Origin: Pseudomonas sp. ICMP22404
GTDB lineage: Bacteria > Pseudomonadota > Gammaproteobacteria > Pseudomonadales > Pseudomonadaceae
Length of the DNA stretch: 64,000 nt
Assembly (NCBI RefSeq): GCF_006227205.1
Contig: NZ_VCNG01000004.1
Coordinates: 463,818 to 527,817, forward strand
Reading direction: 5' to 3'
The notes beneath the pieces are model-generated. The model was given only the letters and a program-made list of their open reading frames with translations, was not told where the DNA came from and searched no databases. Below are positions 57,700-64,000 of the stretch, piece after piece; position 1 is the stretch's first letter, and the number at the start of each line of letters is the position of its first letter. The translations under genes and the position numbers were made by a program.

Positions 57700-58660
57700 C
57701 AGCGAAACGCTCGCGATACGCCTGGGGCGTCACCCCCATGGCCCGCAGGAAACTGCGGCGCAGGGTTTCTTCACTGCCGAAGCCACATTGCACTGCCACC
57801 CGCTTGATCGGCACGCCGGTGTCGGACAACAGGCGGCGGGCGGTTTCCACACGAATCAATTCCACCGCCCGCGCCGGGGTCTGGCCGGTCTCGGCGCGAT
57901 AGTGACGGACAAAACTGCGTTCGCTCATGCCCGCCTGGGCAGCCAGGTTGGGCAGGCCCAGGTCCTGGGTGAGGTTTTCGGCGATCCAGGCGTGCAGTTC
58001 GTCAAAACGGCTGCCCTGATTCTGTAGCGACAAGGTCACGCTGAACTGCGATTGCCCGCCCGGCCGCTTGAGGAACACCACCAACTGCCGGGCGACCTCC
58101 AGGGCCACGGCGCGACCCAGGTCGTCTTCCACCAGCGCCAGGGCCAGGTCGATGCCCGCCGTCACCCCGGCCGAGGTCCAGACCGGGCCATCGTTGATGA
58201 AAATCGGATTGGGCTCGACACGTAGTTGCGGATGCTGCTCGGCCAGTTGTTCGCAACGCGTCCAGTGGGTAACCACCCGACGCCCGTCCAGCCAACCGCT
58301 GGCGGCCAGCAGGAACGCCCCGGTGCACACCGAGGCCACTCGCCGCGAACGCTGGCCTTGGTCTTTGACCCAGGCCACCAGCGTCGGGTCCTTCGCCGCC
58401 TCGTACACACCCCAGCCGCCAGCGATCAACAAGGTGTCGCTGCCTTCGGTCGGCAACGGCTCGGCCATCAACGCCAAACCCGCCGAAGACACCACCGCGC
58501 CACCGCCGGCGGCGATCACCGTCGGCGCGTACGGCAATGGCAGGCCTCGCTGGCGGGCCATATCGTTGGCCGAAGCAAATACCTGCAAAGGCCCGGTGAC
58601 ATCGAGCACTTGCACGTTGGCAAAAGCCAGTACATGAACGGTTTTCGGTGGATTGGGCAT
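57668..58660 (-). CDS. GlxA-type AraC regulator with DJ-1/PfpI domain
   Basis: A 330-residue regulator. The N-terminal DJ-1/PfpI domain keeps the nucleophile-elbow Cys112 (ASVCTGAFLLAASG), and the C-terminal AraC helix-turn-helix pair includes LGLPNLAAQAGMSERSFVRH and VPIKRVAVQCGFGSEETLRR. It is divergent from the isonitrile hydratase gene, a DJ-1 family enzyme, so it very probably regulates it. The ribosome binding site is weak. Confidence 0.93.
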   Translation of the reverse strand: MPNPPKTVHVLAFANVQVLDVTGPLQVFASANDMARQRGLPLPYAPTVIAAGGGAVVSSAGLALMAEPLPTEGSDTLLIAGGWGVYEAAKDPTLVAWVKDQGQRSRRVASVCTGAFLLAASGWLDGRRVVTHWTRCEQLAEQHPQLRVEPNPIFINDGPVWTSAGVTAGIDLALALVEDDLGRAVALEVARQLVVFLKRPGGQSQFSVTLSLQNQGSRFDELHAWIAENLTQDLGLPNLAAQAGMSERSFVRHYRAETGQTPARAVELIRVETARRLLSDTGVPIKRVAVQCGFGSEETLRRSFLRAMGVTPQAYRERFAVSLQADPAVP

Positions 58661-58758
58661 GTTGGCGTAATTCGTGGGCTTATTGGCGTATGCGCCAGAG
58701 CCTACGGACCTAAAGTAGAACCGTCCACCCCCCGGGCATTATCCAAAGGAGAAGCGCC

Positions 58759-59445
58759 ATGACATTGCAGATCGGTTTGCTGTTATTCCCCCAGGTCCAA
58801 CAGCTGGACCTTACCGGCCCTTATGACGTGTTGGCCTCGTTGCCGGACGTAAAGGTACACCTGATCTGGAAAGACCTGGCGCCGGTCACCTCCAGCACCG
58901 GGCTGGTGTTGTTGCCCACCACCACGTTCGAAGACTGCCCGAAGCTGGACGTGATCTGCGTCCCCGGTGGCAGTGGCGTTGGCCCGTTGATGGAAGACGA
59001 GCAGACGCTGGCGTTCATCAAGCGCCAGGCCAGCCAAGCGCAATACATCACGTCAGTGTGCACGGGGGCGCTGGTGCTCGGTGCGGCGGGCCTGTTGCAA
59101 GGGAAACGAGCCACCACCCATTGGGCCTACCACAGTTTGCTGTCCACCCTGGGCGCAACCCCGATCAAGGACCGCGTAGTGCGTGACGGGAAATTGATCA
59201 CCGGTGGCGGTATCACCGCCGGAATCGATTTTGCCTTGACCCTGGCGGCTGAATTGTTCGATCAGGACACCGCCGAACTGGTCCAGCTGCAACTCGAATA
59301 TGCCCCGGCCCCACCCTTCGACGCCGGCTGCCCGGACACCGCGCCAGCGCAAATACTGGAGGAAGCCAAACGGCGCGCGGCGGAGTCGTTCCGGGTACGC
59401 TCGCAGATCACCCTGCGTGCTGCGGCGCGGTTGGAATTGGCGTAA
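58759..59445 (+). CDS. inhA: Isonitrile hydratase InhA (DJ-1/PfpI family)
   Basis: A 228-residue enzyme that hydrates isonitriles to N-substituted formamides. It closely matches the P. putida N19-2 InhA as I recall it: QIGLLLFPQVQQLDLTGPYD, CVPGGSGVG, and the active site TSVCTGALVLGAA. The catalytic residues recorded for that enzyme, Cys101, Thr102 and Asp17, are all in place. AAAGGAGAA precedes the ATG. Control by the divergent GlxA-type regulator is likely. A hairpin of the GTGGCGAGGGGAT family follows the stop codon. Confidence 0.92.
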   Translation: MTLQIGLLLFPQVQQLDLTGPYDVLASLPDVKVHLIWKDLAPVTSSTGLVLLPTTTFEDCPKLDVICVPGGSGVGPLMEDEQTLAFIKRQASQAQYITSVCTGALVLGAAGLLQGKRATTHWAYHSLLSTLGATPIKDRVVRDGKLITGGGITAGIDFALTLAAELFDQDTAELVQLQLEYAPAPPFDAGCPDTAPAQILEEAKRRAAESFRVRSQITLRAAARLELA

Positions 59446-59460
59446 CGATCGGTAAAACCT

Positions 59461-59488
59461 GTGGCGAGGGGATTCATTCCCTCGCCAC
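59461..59488. repeat. GTGGCGAGGGGAT-type palindrome
   Basis: GTGGCGAGGGGATTCATTCC followed by CTCGCCAC forms a compact hairpin right after inhA. It may act as a transcript end. Confidence 0.8.
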
Positions 59489-59506
59489 CCCATATCGCCG
59501 TGTGCC

Positions 59507-59764
59507 TCACTCCTCCTGGCGATACAAGACCATCCCTGCGTGATAAAGCACGCCTTCACGAAAATCCCCGTCGGCGGTAAACCCGGTGTCGTCGTGGTAT
59601 TCGATATGATCGTCCTGCAACCAATAGTCGCCCTGGTATGCACGCTCACGCGAACCTCGCGCTTCGTCATAACGTCCCCCCGGCAGCAGCCGATGGCGGA
59701 TCACGCCATCGGCCGTCACCCACAGGCCGACAAATTTGTCCTGGTCACCCGATGTTTTTCTCAT
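59507..59764 (-). CDS. Atu4866-like small beta-barrel protein
   Basis: An 85-residue protein, MRKTSGDQDKFVGLWVTADG onward, with the segments HRLLPGGRYDEARG, GDYWLQDDHIEYHDDTGFTA and REGVLYHAGMVLY. The pattern of short strands and Gly/Asp turns matches the Atu4866 domain, a streptavidin-like barrel thought to bind a small ligand. AGGAG precedes the ATG. The SDR gene upstream on the same strand ends 29 bp away, so an operon is likely. Confidence 0.75.
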   Translation of the reverse strand: MRKTSGDQDKFVGLWVTADGVIRHRLLPGGRYDEARGSRERAYQGDYWLQDDHIEYHDDTGFTADGDFREGVLYHAGMVLYRQEE

Positions 59765-59792
59765 GGGAGCATCTCCTGTCGGTCTGGTCGAT

Positions 59793-60530
59793 TCAGAATG
59801 GGCTGGCGGTTGGCCGGACGATCAGTTCGCTGACGTCCACATCCGCTGGTTGCTCGATGGCATAGGCAATTGCCCGGGCAATGGCCTCGGCGGGTATGGC
59901 GATCCTGCGGAACTCGCGCATTTCGGCGCGTCCCCCTTCATCGGAAATACTCTCGGCCAGTTCCGATTCGGTCACGCCGGGCGCAATCACCGTCACCCGC
60001 ACATCACCGCCGACCTCCTGGCGCAACCCTTCGGAAATGGCCCGCACGGCATACTTGGTGGCGCAATACACAGCGGCGGTGGGGCTGACGGCGTAGGCCC
60101 CAATGGACGCAATGTTGATGAACTGACCGCTGCGCTGACGCTGCATCAATGGCAGGCCGGCCGCGATGCCATGAAGCACCCCACGGATGTTGACGTCGAT
60201 CATCCGATCCCACTCGTCGACTTTCAGCGCCTCAAGTTTGGAGAGCGGCATGACGCCGGCGTTGTTGATGATCACATCCACCTTGCCGAAACGCTCGACG
60301 GCGAAGTCGACCAGGCTCTGGACATCGTCGCGACGGATCACGTCTACGGCCTTGCAGACCGCCTGCTGGCCAGAGGCTTCGAGCTCCTGGACCAGCGCTT
60401 GCAGACGATCGACGCGCCGCGCGCCAAGTACAACACGGGCACCGCGAGCGGCCAGCAGACGTGCTGCGGCTTCACCAATCCCGCTGCTGGCACCGGTAAT
60501 CACGACTACTTTGTTTTGGATATCGGACAT
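59793..60530 (-). CDS. SDR family oxidoreductase
   Basis: A 245-residue short-chain dehydrogenase with TGASSGIGEAAARLLAARGA, the NNAGV motif (INNAGVMPLSK), catalytic Ser in NIASIGA and YCATKYA. It resembles YdfG-type and oxidoreductases of unknown substrate. GAGGAAA precedes the ATG. It is divergent from an AraC regulator gene, which probably controls it together with the downstream Atu4866-like gene. Confidence 0.9.
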   Translation of the reverse strand: MSDIQNKVVVITGASSGIGEAAARLLAARGARVVLGARRVDRLQALVQELEASGQQAVCKAVDVIRRDDVQSLVDFAVERFGKVDVIINNAGVMPLSKLEALKVDEWDRMIDVNIRGVLHGIAAGLPLMQRQRSGQFINIASIGAYAVSPTAAVYCATKYAVRAISEGLRQEVGGDVRVTVIAPGVTESELAESISDEGGRAEMREFRRIAIPAEAIARAIAYAIEQPADVDVSELIVRPTASPF

Positions 60531-60732
60531 GATGGTTTCCTCGTCTGGGTGTGTTCGCCCCCTAAGGGAGCGTTTTGACAGGTCCAGATTAAGGAGGCAG
60601 CCGATGGCGGGGTTAGCCGGATCCTCCTGCGCGCTTGCACGATCCTGTAGCGATAGAACCGACTATGGCTGCCGGCCGCGCAATAGGTTCTACTAGCGCG
60701 ATCCATTTATTTGGCCAGGGAGATTGATTGGC

Positions 60733-61680
60733 ATGTCGGTATCCACGTCCATACAGATTGCGCCAGACGACAGCGTCAACCAGCGCCGCGCCGAGTTGGC
60801 GGCGCTGATGAAACGTTTTGCGCCAAAAAATGGGGTATTCCCCACGGCCATCGGCACCTTGAACCTGATTCGCAGCGACCAGCCAACCGATGCCCTGCAT
60901 GTCGTGCACAAGCCGGGCCTGTGCGTGATCATCGAGGGGAGCAAGGAAGTACGGCTGGCGGATGAGTGCTACGTCTATGATCCACTCAATTACCTGGTGG
61001 TCTCGGTCACACTGCCACTGGCCGGACAGGTCATCGAAGCCAGCCCCGAGCGTCCTTACCTGTGCATTCGCCTGGACATCGAGCCGGCACAGATCTGCCG
61101 CCTGATCGCAGACGCCAGCCCTATTGGAGTACCCGCTCAACAGGCCGGCCGTGGGCTGTTCCTGGACCGCATTGATGCGCCGCTACTCGACGCGGTGTTG
61201 CGCCTGCTGCGATTGCTGGAGAGTCCAGACGACATAGCCGCCTTGGCTCCTCTGGCCCAGCAGGAGATTTTCTACCGTCTGCTGCGCGGCGCCCAAGGCC
61301 AGCGCTTGCATGAGATCGCCATCCCCGACACCCAGGCCCATCGCATCAGTCGCGCTATCGAGTGGCTCAATACTCATTACACCGAGCCGCTGAGCATCGA
61401 CAGCTTGGCGCAAATGATCAATCTCAGCCCTTCGGCGCTGCATCATCGCTTCAAAGCCGTCACCGCCATGAGCCCGTTGCAGTATCAGAAACAACTGCGC
61501 TTGCAGGAAGCCCGGCGGTTGCTGCTGGAGAAAAACAGCGACGTTTCGTCAATCGGCTACAAGATGGGCTATGAAAGCCCTTCGCAGTTCAGCCGGGAGT
61601 ACAGCCGTCTATTTGGCGCATCTCCGAGCAAGGACATCGCTCGCCTGCGAGCCCAGGCGCAGCAAGCCAGCAGCGCCTGA
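60733..61680 (+). CDS. AraC-family regulator (AraC_N type)
   Basis: A 315-residue regulator. The N-terminal AraC_N domain (FPTAIGTLNLIRSDQPTD, KPGLCVIIEGSKEV) is followed by the C-terminal helix-turn-helix pair (LSIDSLAQMINLSPSALHHR, DVSSIGYKMGYESPSQFSRE). The ATG at 60733 has GGGAG upstream; a TTG nine bases earlier is too close to that site. It is divergent from the SDR gene across about 200 bp and is the likely regulator of it. Confidence 0.92.
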   Translation: MSVSTSIQIAPDDSVNQRRAELAALMKRFAPKNGVFPTAIGTLNLIRSDQPTDALHVVHKPGLCVIIEGSKEVRLADECYVYDPLNYLVVSVTLPLAGQVIEASPERPYLCIRLDIEPAQICRLIADASPIGVPAQQAGRGLFLDRIDAPLLDAVLRLLRLLESPDDIAALAPLAQQEIFYRLLRGAQGQRLHEIAIPDTQAHRISRAIEWLNTHYTEPLSIDSLAQMINLSPSALHHRFKAVTAMSPLQYQKQLRLQEARRLLLEKNSDVSSIGYKMGYESPSQFSREYSRLFGASPSKDIARLRAQAQQASSA

Positions 61681-61856
61681 TTCCGACACACAAACAGGAT
61701 CAGGCAAACCCAGGACAGTATCCGTCTAACGATCACCCCTTCCCCGTCCCTAATCTGAACCCATGCAGCAAGACCACCGTCGCGCTGCAACGGGTTCAGC
61801 AGATGACGACATCTGAATGACCCGGCACTCAACCTTGATATGACCGGAGTCTTACC

Positions 61857-62276
61857 ATGAAAACTTTCAGCACCTTGTTCGCCGCTACCGTCTTCGCCCT
61901 GAGCACCAGTGCCTTCGCCTTGCCGAGCCAGCAACCGGATCATTTCTTTACCCAGGCTTCGGACTACCGGCAGACGATGGCTGCTGATGGCGCGGAACGC
62001 ACTCCAGGGGGGCAGGCCCTGGCGGCCGATGGCGCGGAACGTACCCCTGGGGGTCAGGCTCTGGCGGCCGATGGCGCGGAACGCACCCCTGGGGGTCAGG
62101 CTCTGGCGGCCGATGGCGCGGAACGCACTCCCGGGGGCCAGGCTCTGGCGGCCGATGGCGCGGAACGCACTCCCGGGGGCCAGGCTCTGGCGGCCGATGG
62201 CGCGGAACGCACTCCCGGGGGTCAGGCTCTGGCGGCCGATGGCGCGGACCGGACCATGACAGGCCGCCAGGCATGA
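61857..62276 (+). CDS. Exported protein made of a 14-residue tandem repeat
   Basis: A 139-residue protein. A signal peptide (MKTFSTLFAATVFALSTSAF, cleaved near ALP) is followed by a short spacer and then six exact units of the 14-residue repeat AADGAERTPGGQAL and a diverged seventh ending GRQA. The repeat is hydrophilic, with alternating acid and Arg, and probably disordered or a simple solenoid. I do not recognise a function. It is convergent with the first RsmX-like RNA, whose terminator it shares. The mature protein would be periplasmic or secreted. Confidence 0.85.
   Translation: MKTFSTLFAATVFALSTSAFALPSQQPDHFFTQASDYRQTMAADGAERTPGGQALAADGAERTPGGQALAADGAERTPGGQALAADGAERTPGGQALAADGAERTPGGQALAADGAERTPGGQALAADGADRTMTGRQA
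61977..62273 (+). repeat. 42-bp coding tandem repeat
   Basis: Six units of 42 bp plus a diverged seventh of 45 bp, all in frame. Units differ by a few synonymous bases (CCAGGG, CCTGGG, CCCGGG), which points to past expansion by slippage or unequal crossover followed by drift. No spacers exist, so it is not CRISPR. Confidence 0.95.
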
Positions 62277-62301
62277 TCAGAGCCACCTTCGTCCAAACGA
62301 A

Positions 62302-62410
62302 AAAAAACCCGCCGAAGCGGGTTTTTTGAGGACCAATTTGACTCCCTGTCTGGCATTCCGTGCCTGGTCCCATCATCCATGATCCCGAGCACTCCCTGTA
62401 CTCAGTGGAT
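62302..62410 (-). ncRNA. rsmX: RsmX-like small RNA, copy 1
   Basis: An inferred transcript of about 109 nt. It carries six GGA motifs, several in hairpin loops: GAGTAC-AGGGA-GTGCTC, GGCA-CGGAA-TGCC and GAC-AGGGA-GTC, plus ATCA-TGGA-TGAT. That is the design of RsmX/Y/Z RNAs, which sequester the translational repressors RsmA/RsmE under GacS/GacA control. It ends in an intrinsic terminator (AACCCGCTTCGGCGGGTT and T run). A TAATCT -10 lies at 62417-62422. The transcript ends are inferred. Confidence 0.82.
62304..62327. terminator. Shared terminator of RsmX-like RNA copy 1 and the repeat-protein gene
   Basis: AACCCGC, CGAA and GCGGGTT with A and T runs on both flanks, so it can stop transcription in both directions. 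Confidence 0.92.
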
Positions 62411-62416
62411 GGACAC

Positions 62417-62422
62417 AGATTA
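62417..62422 (-). promoter_or_regulatory. -10 element of RsmX-like RNA copy 1
   Basis: TAATCT on the minus strand, conserved at the same distance from the GGA hairpins in both copies. No good -35 precedes it, as expected for an activator-dependent promoter. Confidence 0.65.
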
Positions 62423-62466
62423 AGCCCATGACCGTCCTGGAAAAAGACGAGAACGCAGTGCCTATG

Positions 62467-62484
62467 CGTAAGCCTTTCGCCATA
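62467..62484 (-). promoter_or_regulatory. Possible GacA upstream activating element, copy 1
   Basis: TATGGC-N6-CTTACG on the minus strand, centred about 65 bp before the inferred start. The right half is close to CTTACA of the GacA consensus TGTAAG-N6-CTTACA; the left half is not. The same block recurs before copy 2. Confidence 0.6.
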
Positions 62485-62511
62485 CAACGCCGCTACAGCT
62501 TTTTACAGGCG

Positions 62512-62624
62512 AAAAAAAACCCGCCTAAGCGGGTTTTTCCAAGACCATTACGACTCCCTGTCGATAGCCATCCATGCAAGGTCGATCGTCCCTGATCCTG
62601 AGCACTCCCTGTGCTTCAGTGGAT
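62512..62624 (-). ncRNA. rsmX: RsmX-like small RNA, copy 2
   Basis: An inferred transcript of about 113 nt, similar to copy 1 but diverged in the middle. Six GGA motifs occur; GCAC-AGGGA-GTGC, GATC-AGGGAC-GATC and CGAC-AGGGA-GTCG put the motif in perfect hairpin loops, the preferred RsmA/RsmE target. It ends with CCCGCTTAGGCGGG and a T run. It lies upstream of copy 1 in transcription order, so the pair arose by tandem duplication of a unit of about 210 bp. Confidence 0.82.
62513..62538 (-). terminator. Terminator of RsmX-like RNA copy 2
   Basis: On the minus strand AAACCCGCTTAGGCGGGTTT followed by a further T run; it separates the two RNA units. Confidence 0.9.
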
Positions 62625-62630
62625 GAATAC

Positions 62631-62636
62631 AGATTA
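62631..62636 (-). promoter_or_regulatory. -10 element of RsmX-like RNA copy 2
   Basis: TAATCT on the minus strand, seven or so bases before the inferred start at about 62624. Confidence 0.65.
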
Positions 62637-62680
62637 CGCGTCGGATCCAAAGTGCAATAGTCGACATCACTACCATCGCG

Positions 62681-62698
62681 TGTAAGACATTCGCCATA
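62681..62698 (-). promoter_or_regulatory. Possible GacA upstream activating element, copy 2
   Basis: TATGGC-N6-CTTACA on the minus strand, centred about 66 bp before the inferred start. The right half CTTACA is perfect to the GacA consensus. Position and sequence agree with copy 1. Confidence 0.65.
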
Positions 62699-62761
62699 CC
62701 ACCCTTCCGATTCCCCTTAGGCACCCTCAGGGATCACCATCAATCGTCGATAGGACCGACC

Positions 62762-63220
62762 TCAAGACTTGTTAAGGAACTCCTCGATATTGGCCATCTG
62801 CTCATCCCAGCCACGGCTGTCCATGCGGAAAGCCTTGAGTCGGCGTGCTTCGGGAATGCCGTCAAACCCCGACTCCACCACCTTGAGCAAAGTGCCTCCG
62901 TCGATGTCTTCCAGTTCGAATTGAACCCGCGTCTCGGGCTCCTGAGAGTAATCCACCTGGGGTTCGATGGCGTAGGGATGCCAGCGAAACGAGAACACCC
63001 GCTCAGGCTCGACCCGCTCTACCGCCACGTCCCAGGTAAGATGCTCATAACCGGGATAAGTGATCTGCCCCTGGGTCCGTTCACCAGCCACAAACCGCTT
63101 ACCCTCCAGGGCCACGCCGAACCATTGGCCAAAGGCTTCGGCATTGGCCAGGGCACGCCAGACCTGGGAGCGCGGCGCCTTGAGCAAGATCTTTCTTTCG
63201 ATGCGATCGGATAAATGCAT
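62762..63220 (-). CDS. SRPBCC / AHSA1-like domain protein
   Basis: A 152-residue START-like ligand-binding protein of the Aha1/SRPBCC family. The N-terminal IERKILLKAPRSQVWRALANA and EAFGQWFGVAL are typical, as are VERVEPERVFSFRWHP and the final helix (RGWDEQMANIEEFLNK). A strong AGGAGGTGA site precedes the ATG. No ArsR-type regulator, often its partner, is adjacent. It lies upstream of the RsmX-like pair on the same strand. Confidence 0.9.
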   Translation of the reverse strand: MHLSDRIERKILLKAPRSQVWRALANAEAFGQWFGVALEGKRFVAGERTQGQITYPGYEHLTWDVAVERVEPERVFSFRWHPYAIEPQVDYSQEPETRVQFELEDIDGGTLLKVVESGFDGIPEARRLKAFRMDSRGWDEQMANIEEFLNKS

Positions 63221-63374
63221 GGGTCACCTCCTGTGTTCAACAGTAGGCTTGTAAGACCACAAGGCCAACCGGAAAGTTGTATCAGACCGTTGTTTGAGTA
63301 TGGGCCGATGACTGAAACCTAAAGCAGCGAGGTAAACTCCTCCGGCTTTTCCCCCCTTCAAGGAGAGATCGACC

Positions 63375-63776
63375 ATGTCCTCACGCTTGCTACTGGCCCT
63401 GACACCGTTATTGTTTGTCGCCCTGGCCCAAGCCGACGACTGCGCCAATGCCACCACCCAAGGCGAGATGAACCAATGCGCGGCCCAAGAGAAGAATGCC
63501 GCCGACAACGAGCTGAATAGCTTGTACAAGCAGATCACAGCGCGCCTGAAAGACAATCCCGAGGGCAAGCAGTTACTGGTCAAGGCACAGCGGGCCTGGA
63601 TCGGTTTCCGTGACACTGAGTGCAAGTTCTCTGCGTCCGGGGTCGAGGGTGGCAGCGTCTATCCGCTGATCTACAGCAACTGCATCACGGCGCTCACCAA
63701 GGCGCGGGTGGAGACCTTCAAGACCTACCTCAAGTGCAAGGAAGGGGACCTGAGCTGCCCGGTACCCGAGGCGTAG
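63375..63776 (+). CDS. Periplasmic LprI/DUF1311-family protein
   Basis: A 133-residue protein with a signal peptide (about residues 1-20, ending AQA) and the LprI-type lysozyme-inhibitor domain: CANATTQGEMNQCAAQEKNA and LVKAQRAWIGFRDTEC, with six cysteines likely in disulfides. Members of the domain inhibit lysozyme in some species; activity here is inferred. AAGGAGA precedes the ATG. It stands alone before the rRNA operon. Confidence 0.9.
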   Translation: MSSRLLLALTPLLFVALAQADDCANATTQGEMNQCAAQEKNAADNELNSLYKQITARLKDNPEGKQLLVKAQRAWIGFRDTECKFSASGVEGGSVYPLIYSNCITALTKARVETFKTYLKCKEGDLSCPVPEA

Positions 63777-63874
63777 ACGCTTCACCTTACGCAGTTAAAC
63801 GGGTGCCCATCGATGCAATAGACACCTGGTCTGCACACTCGCGGTGAGTGCAAACTTTTTTGAGAGCAAAAACA

Positions 63875-63907
63875 AAACCCCTACCTGCGTCAGCAGATAG
63901 GGGTTTC
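63875..63907 (-). terminator. Terminator of the rRNA operon
   Basis: On the minus strand AAACCCCTATCTGCTGACGC pairs with its partner AGGTAGGGGTTT, followed by TTGTTTTTG. It ends transcription after 5S rRNA. Confidence 0.88.
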
Positions 63908-63917
63908 GGAATTTAAT

Positions 63918-64000
63918 CTTGACGATGACCTACTCTCACATGGGGAAACCCCACACTACCATCGGCGATGCATCGTTTCACTTCTGAGTTCGGGATGGGA
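63918..64000 (-). rRNA. 5S ribosomal RNA, 3' part (cut by window edge)
   Basis: The minus strand reads TCCCATCCCGAACTCAGAAG, then GTGAAACGATGCATCGCCG and on to GAGAGTAGGTCATCGTCAAG, the 3' two thirds of Pseudomonas 5S rRNA. It is the last gene of an rRNA operon lying to the right. The 3' end is placed to within a few bases. Confidence 0.95.

Noticed and set aside
61977..62273. Possible CRISPR array because of regular repeats
   Set aside because: The 42-bp units are contiguous without spacers and translate in frame into one exported protein.

Overview
The window is chromosomal DNA of a Pseudomonas, most likely of the P. fluorescens group. The order fimV, Asd-like usg, asd, leuB, methyltransferase, leuD, leuC, followed further on by ibpA, dusC, tetR, gltX, uvrB and an aminotransferase, matches the P. 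aeruginosa PA3115 to PA3139 neighbourhood. The third positions are GC-rich, and the intergenic spaces are filled with REP/REPIN palindromes typical of fluorescent pseudomonads. A 5S rRNA gene enters at the right edge. I see no prophage, insertion sequence or CRISPR array.

Layout. Positions 1-10 kb hold a minus-strand core block: truA (cut by the edge), the polar scaffold fimV, a cysteine-less Asd paralogue, asd and the leucine genes leuB, leuD and leuC. A LysR regulator diverges from leuC. 11-18 kb holds a five-PAS GGDEF-EAL protein, ibpA with a sigma32-type promoter and a ROSE-like RNA thermometer, dusC, a thioesterase, a hydrolase and a TetR regulator. 18-25 kb holds a duplicated tRNA-Ala/tRNA-Glu cluster, gltX, uvrB, an aminotransferase and tRNA-Asn. 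25-36 kb holds an AI-2E-type exporter, trhP, a chemoreceptor, a Na+/H+ antiporter-family protein, a two-component operon led by two PepSY proteins, a patatin-like protein and queD. 36-48 kb is more accessory: hydrolase, codBA, a DapF-like protein lacking both cysteines, an MFS exporter, an AhpD-like protein, a MscS channel fused to a cyclic-nucleotide-binding domain, pirin with a divergent LysR, and a BvgS-like phosphorelay with a pseudo-receiver and a NarL-type regulator. 51-63.8 kb holds small metabolic genes (tam, SDR plus GH15, isonitrile hydratase with a GlxA-type regulator), small unknown proteins, a secreted 14-residue repeat protein, and two tandem RsmX-like small RNAs.

The most interesting signal is at 62.3-62.7 kb on the minus strand. 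Two about 110-nt units lie in tandem. Each has a shared upstream element resembling a GacA box centred about 65 bp before the inferred start, a conserved TAATCT -10, six GGA motifs mostly in hairpin loops, and an intrinsic terminator. They look like duplicated rsmX genes that would titrate RsmA/RsmE. The first shares its terminator with a convergent gene for an exported protein made almost only of a 14-residue repeat. Other notable points are the ROSE thermometer, two enzyme paralogues without their catalytic cysteines, a LysR gene apparently starting at ATC, and a PepSY/PepSY/regulator/kinase operon with a PmrA/BqsR-like direct repeat. All functional statements rest on reading motifs by eye; no search was run.
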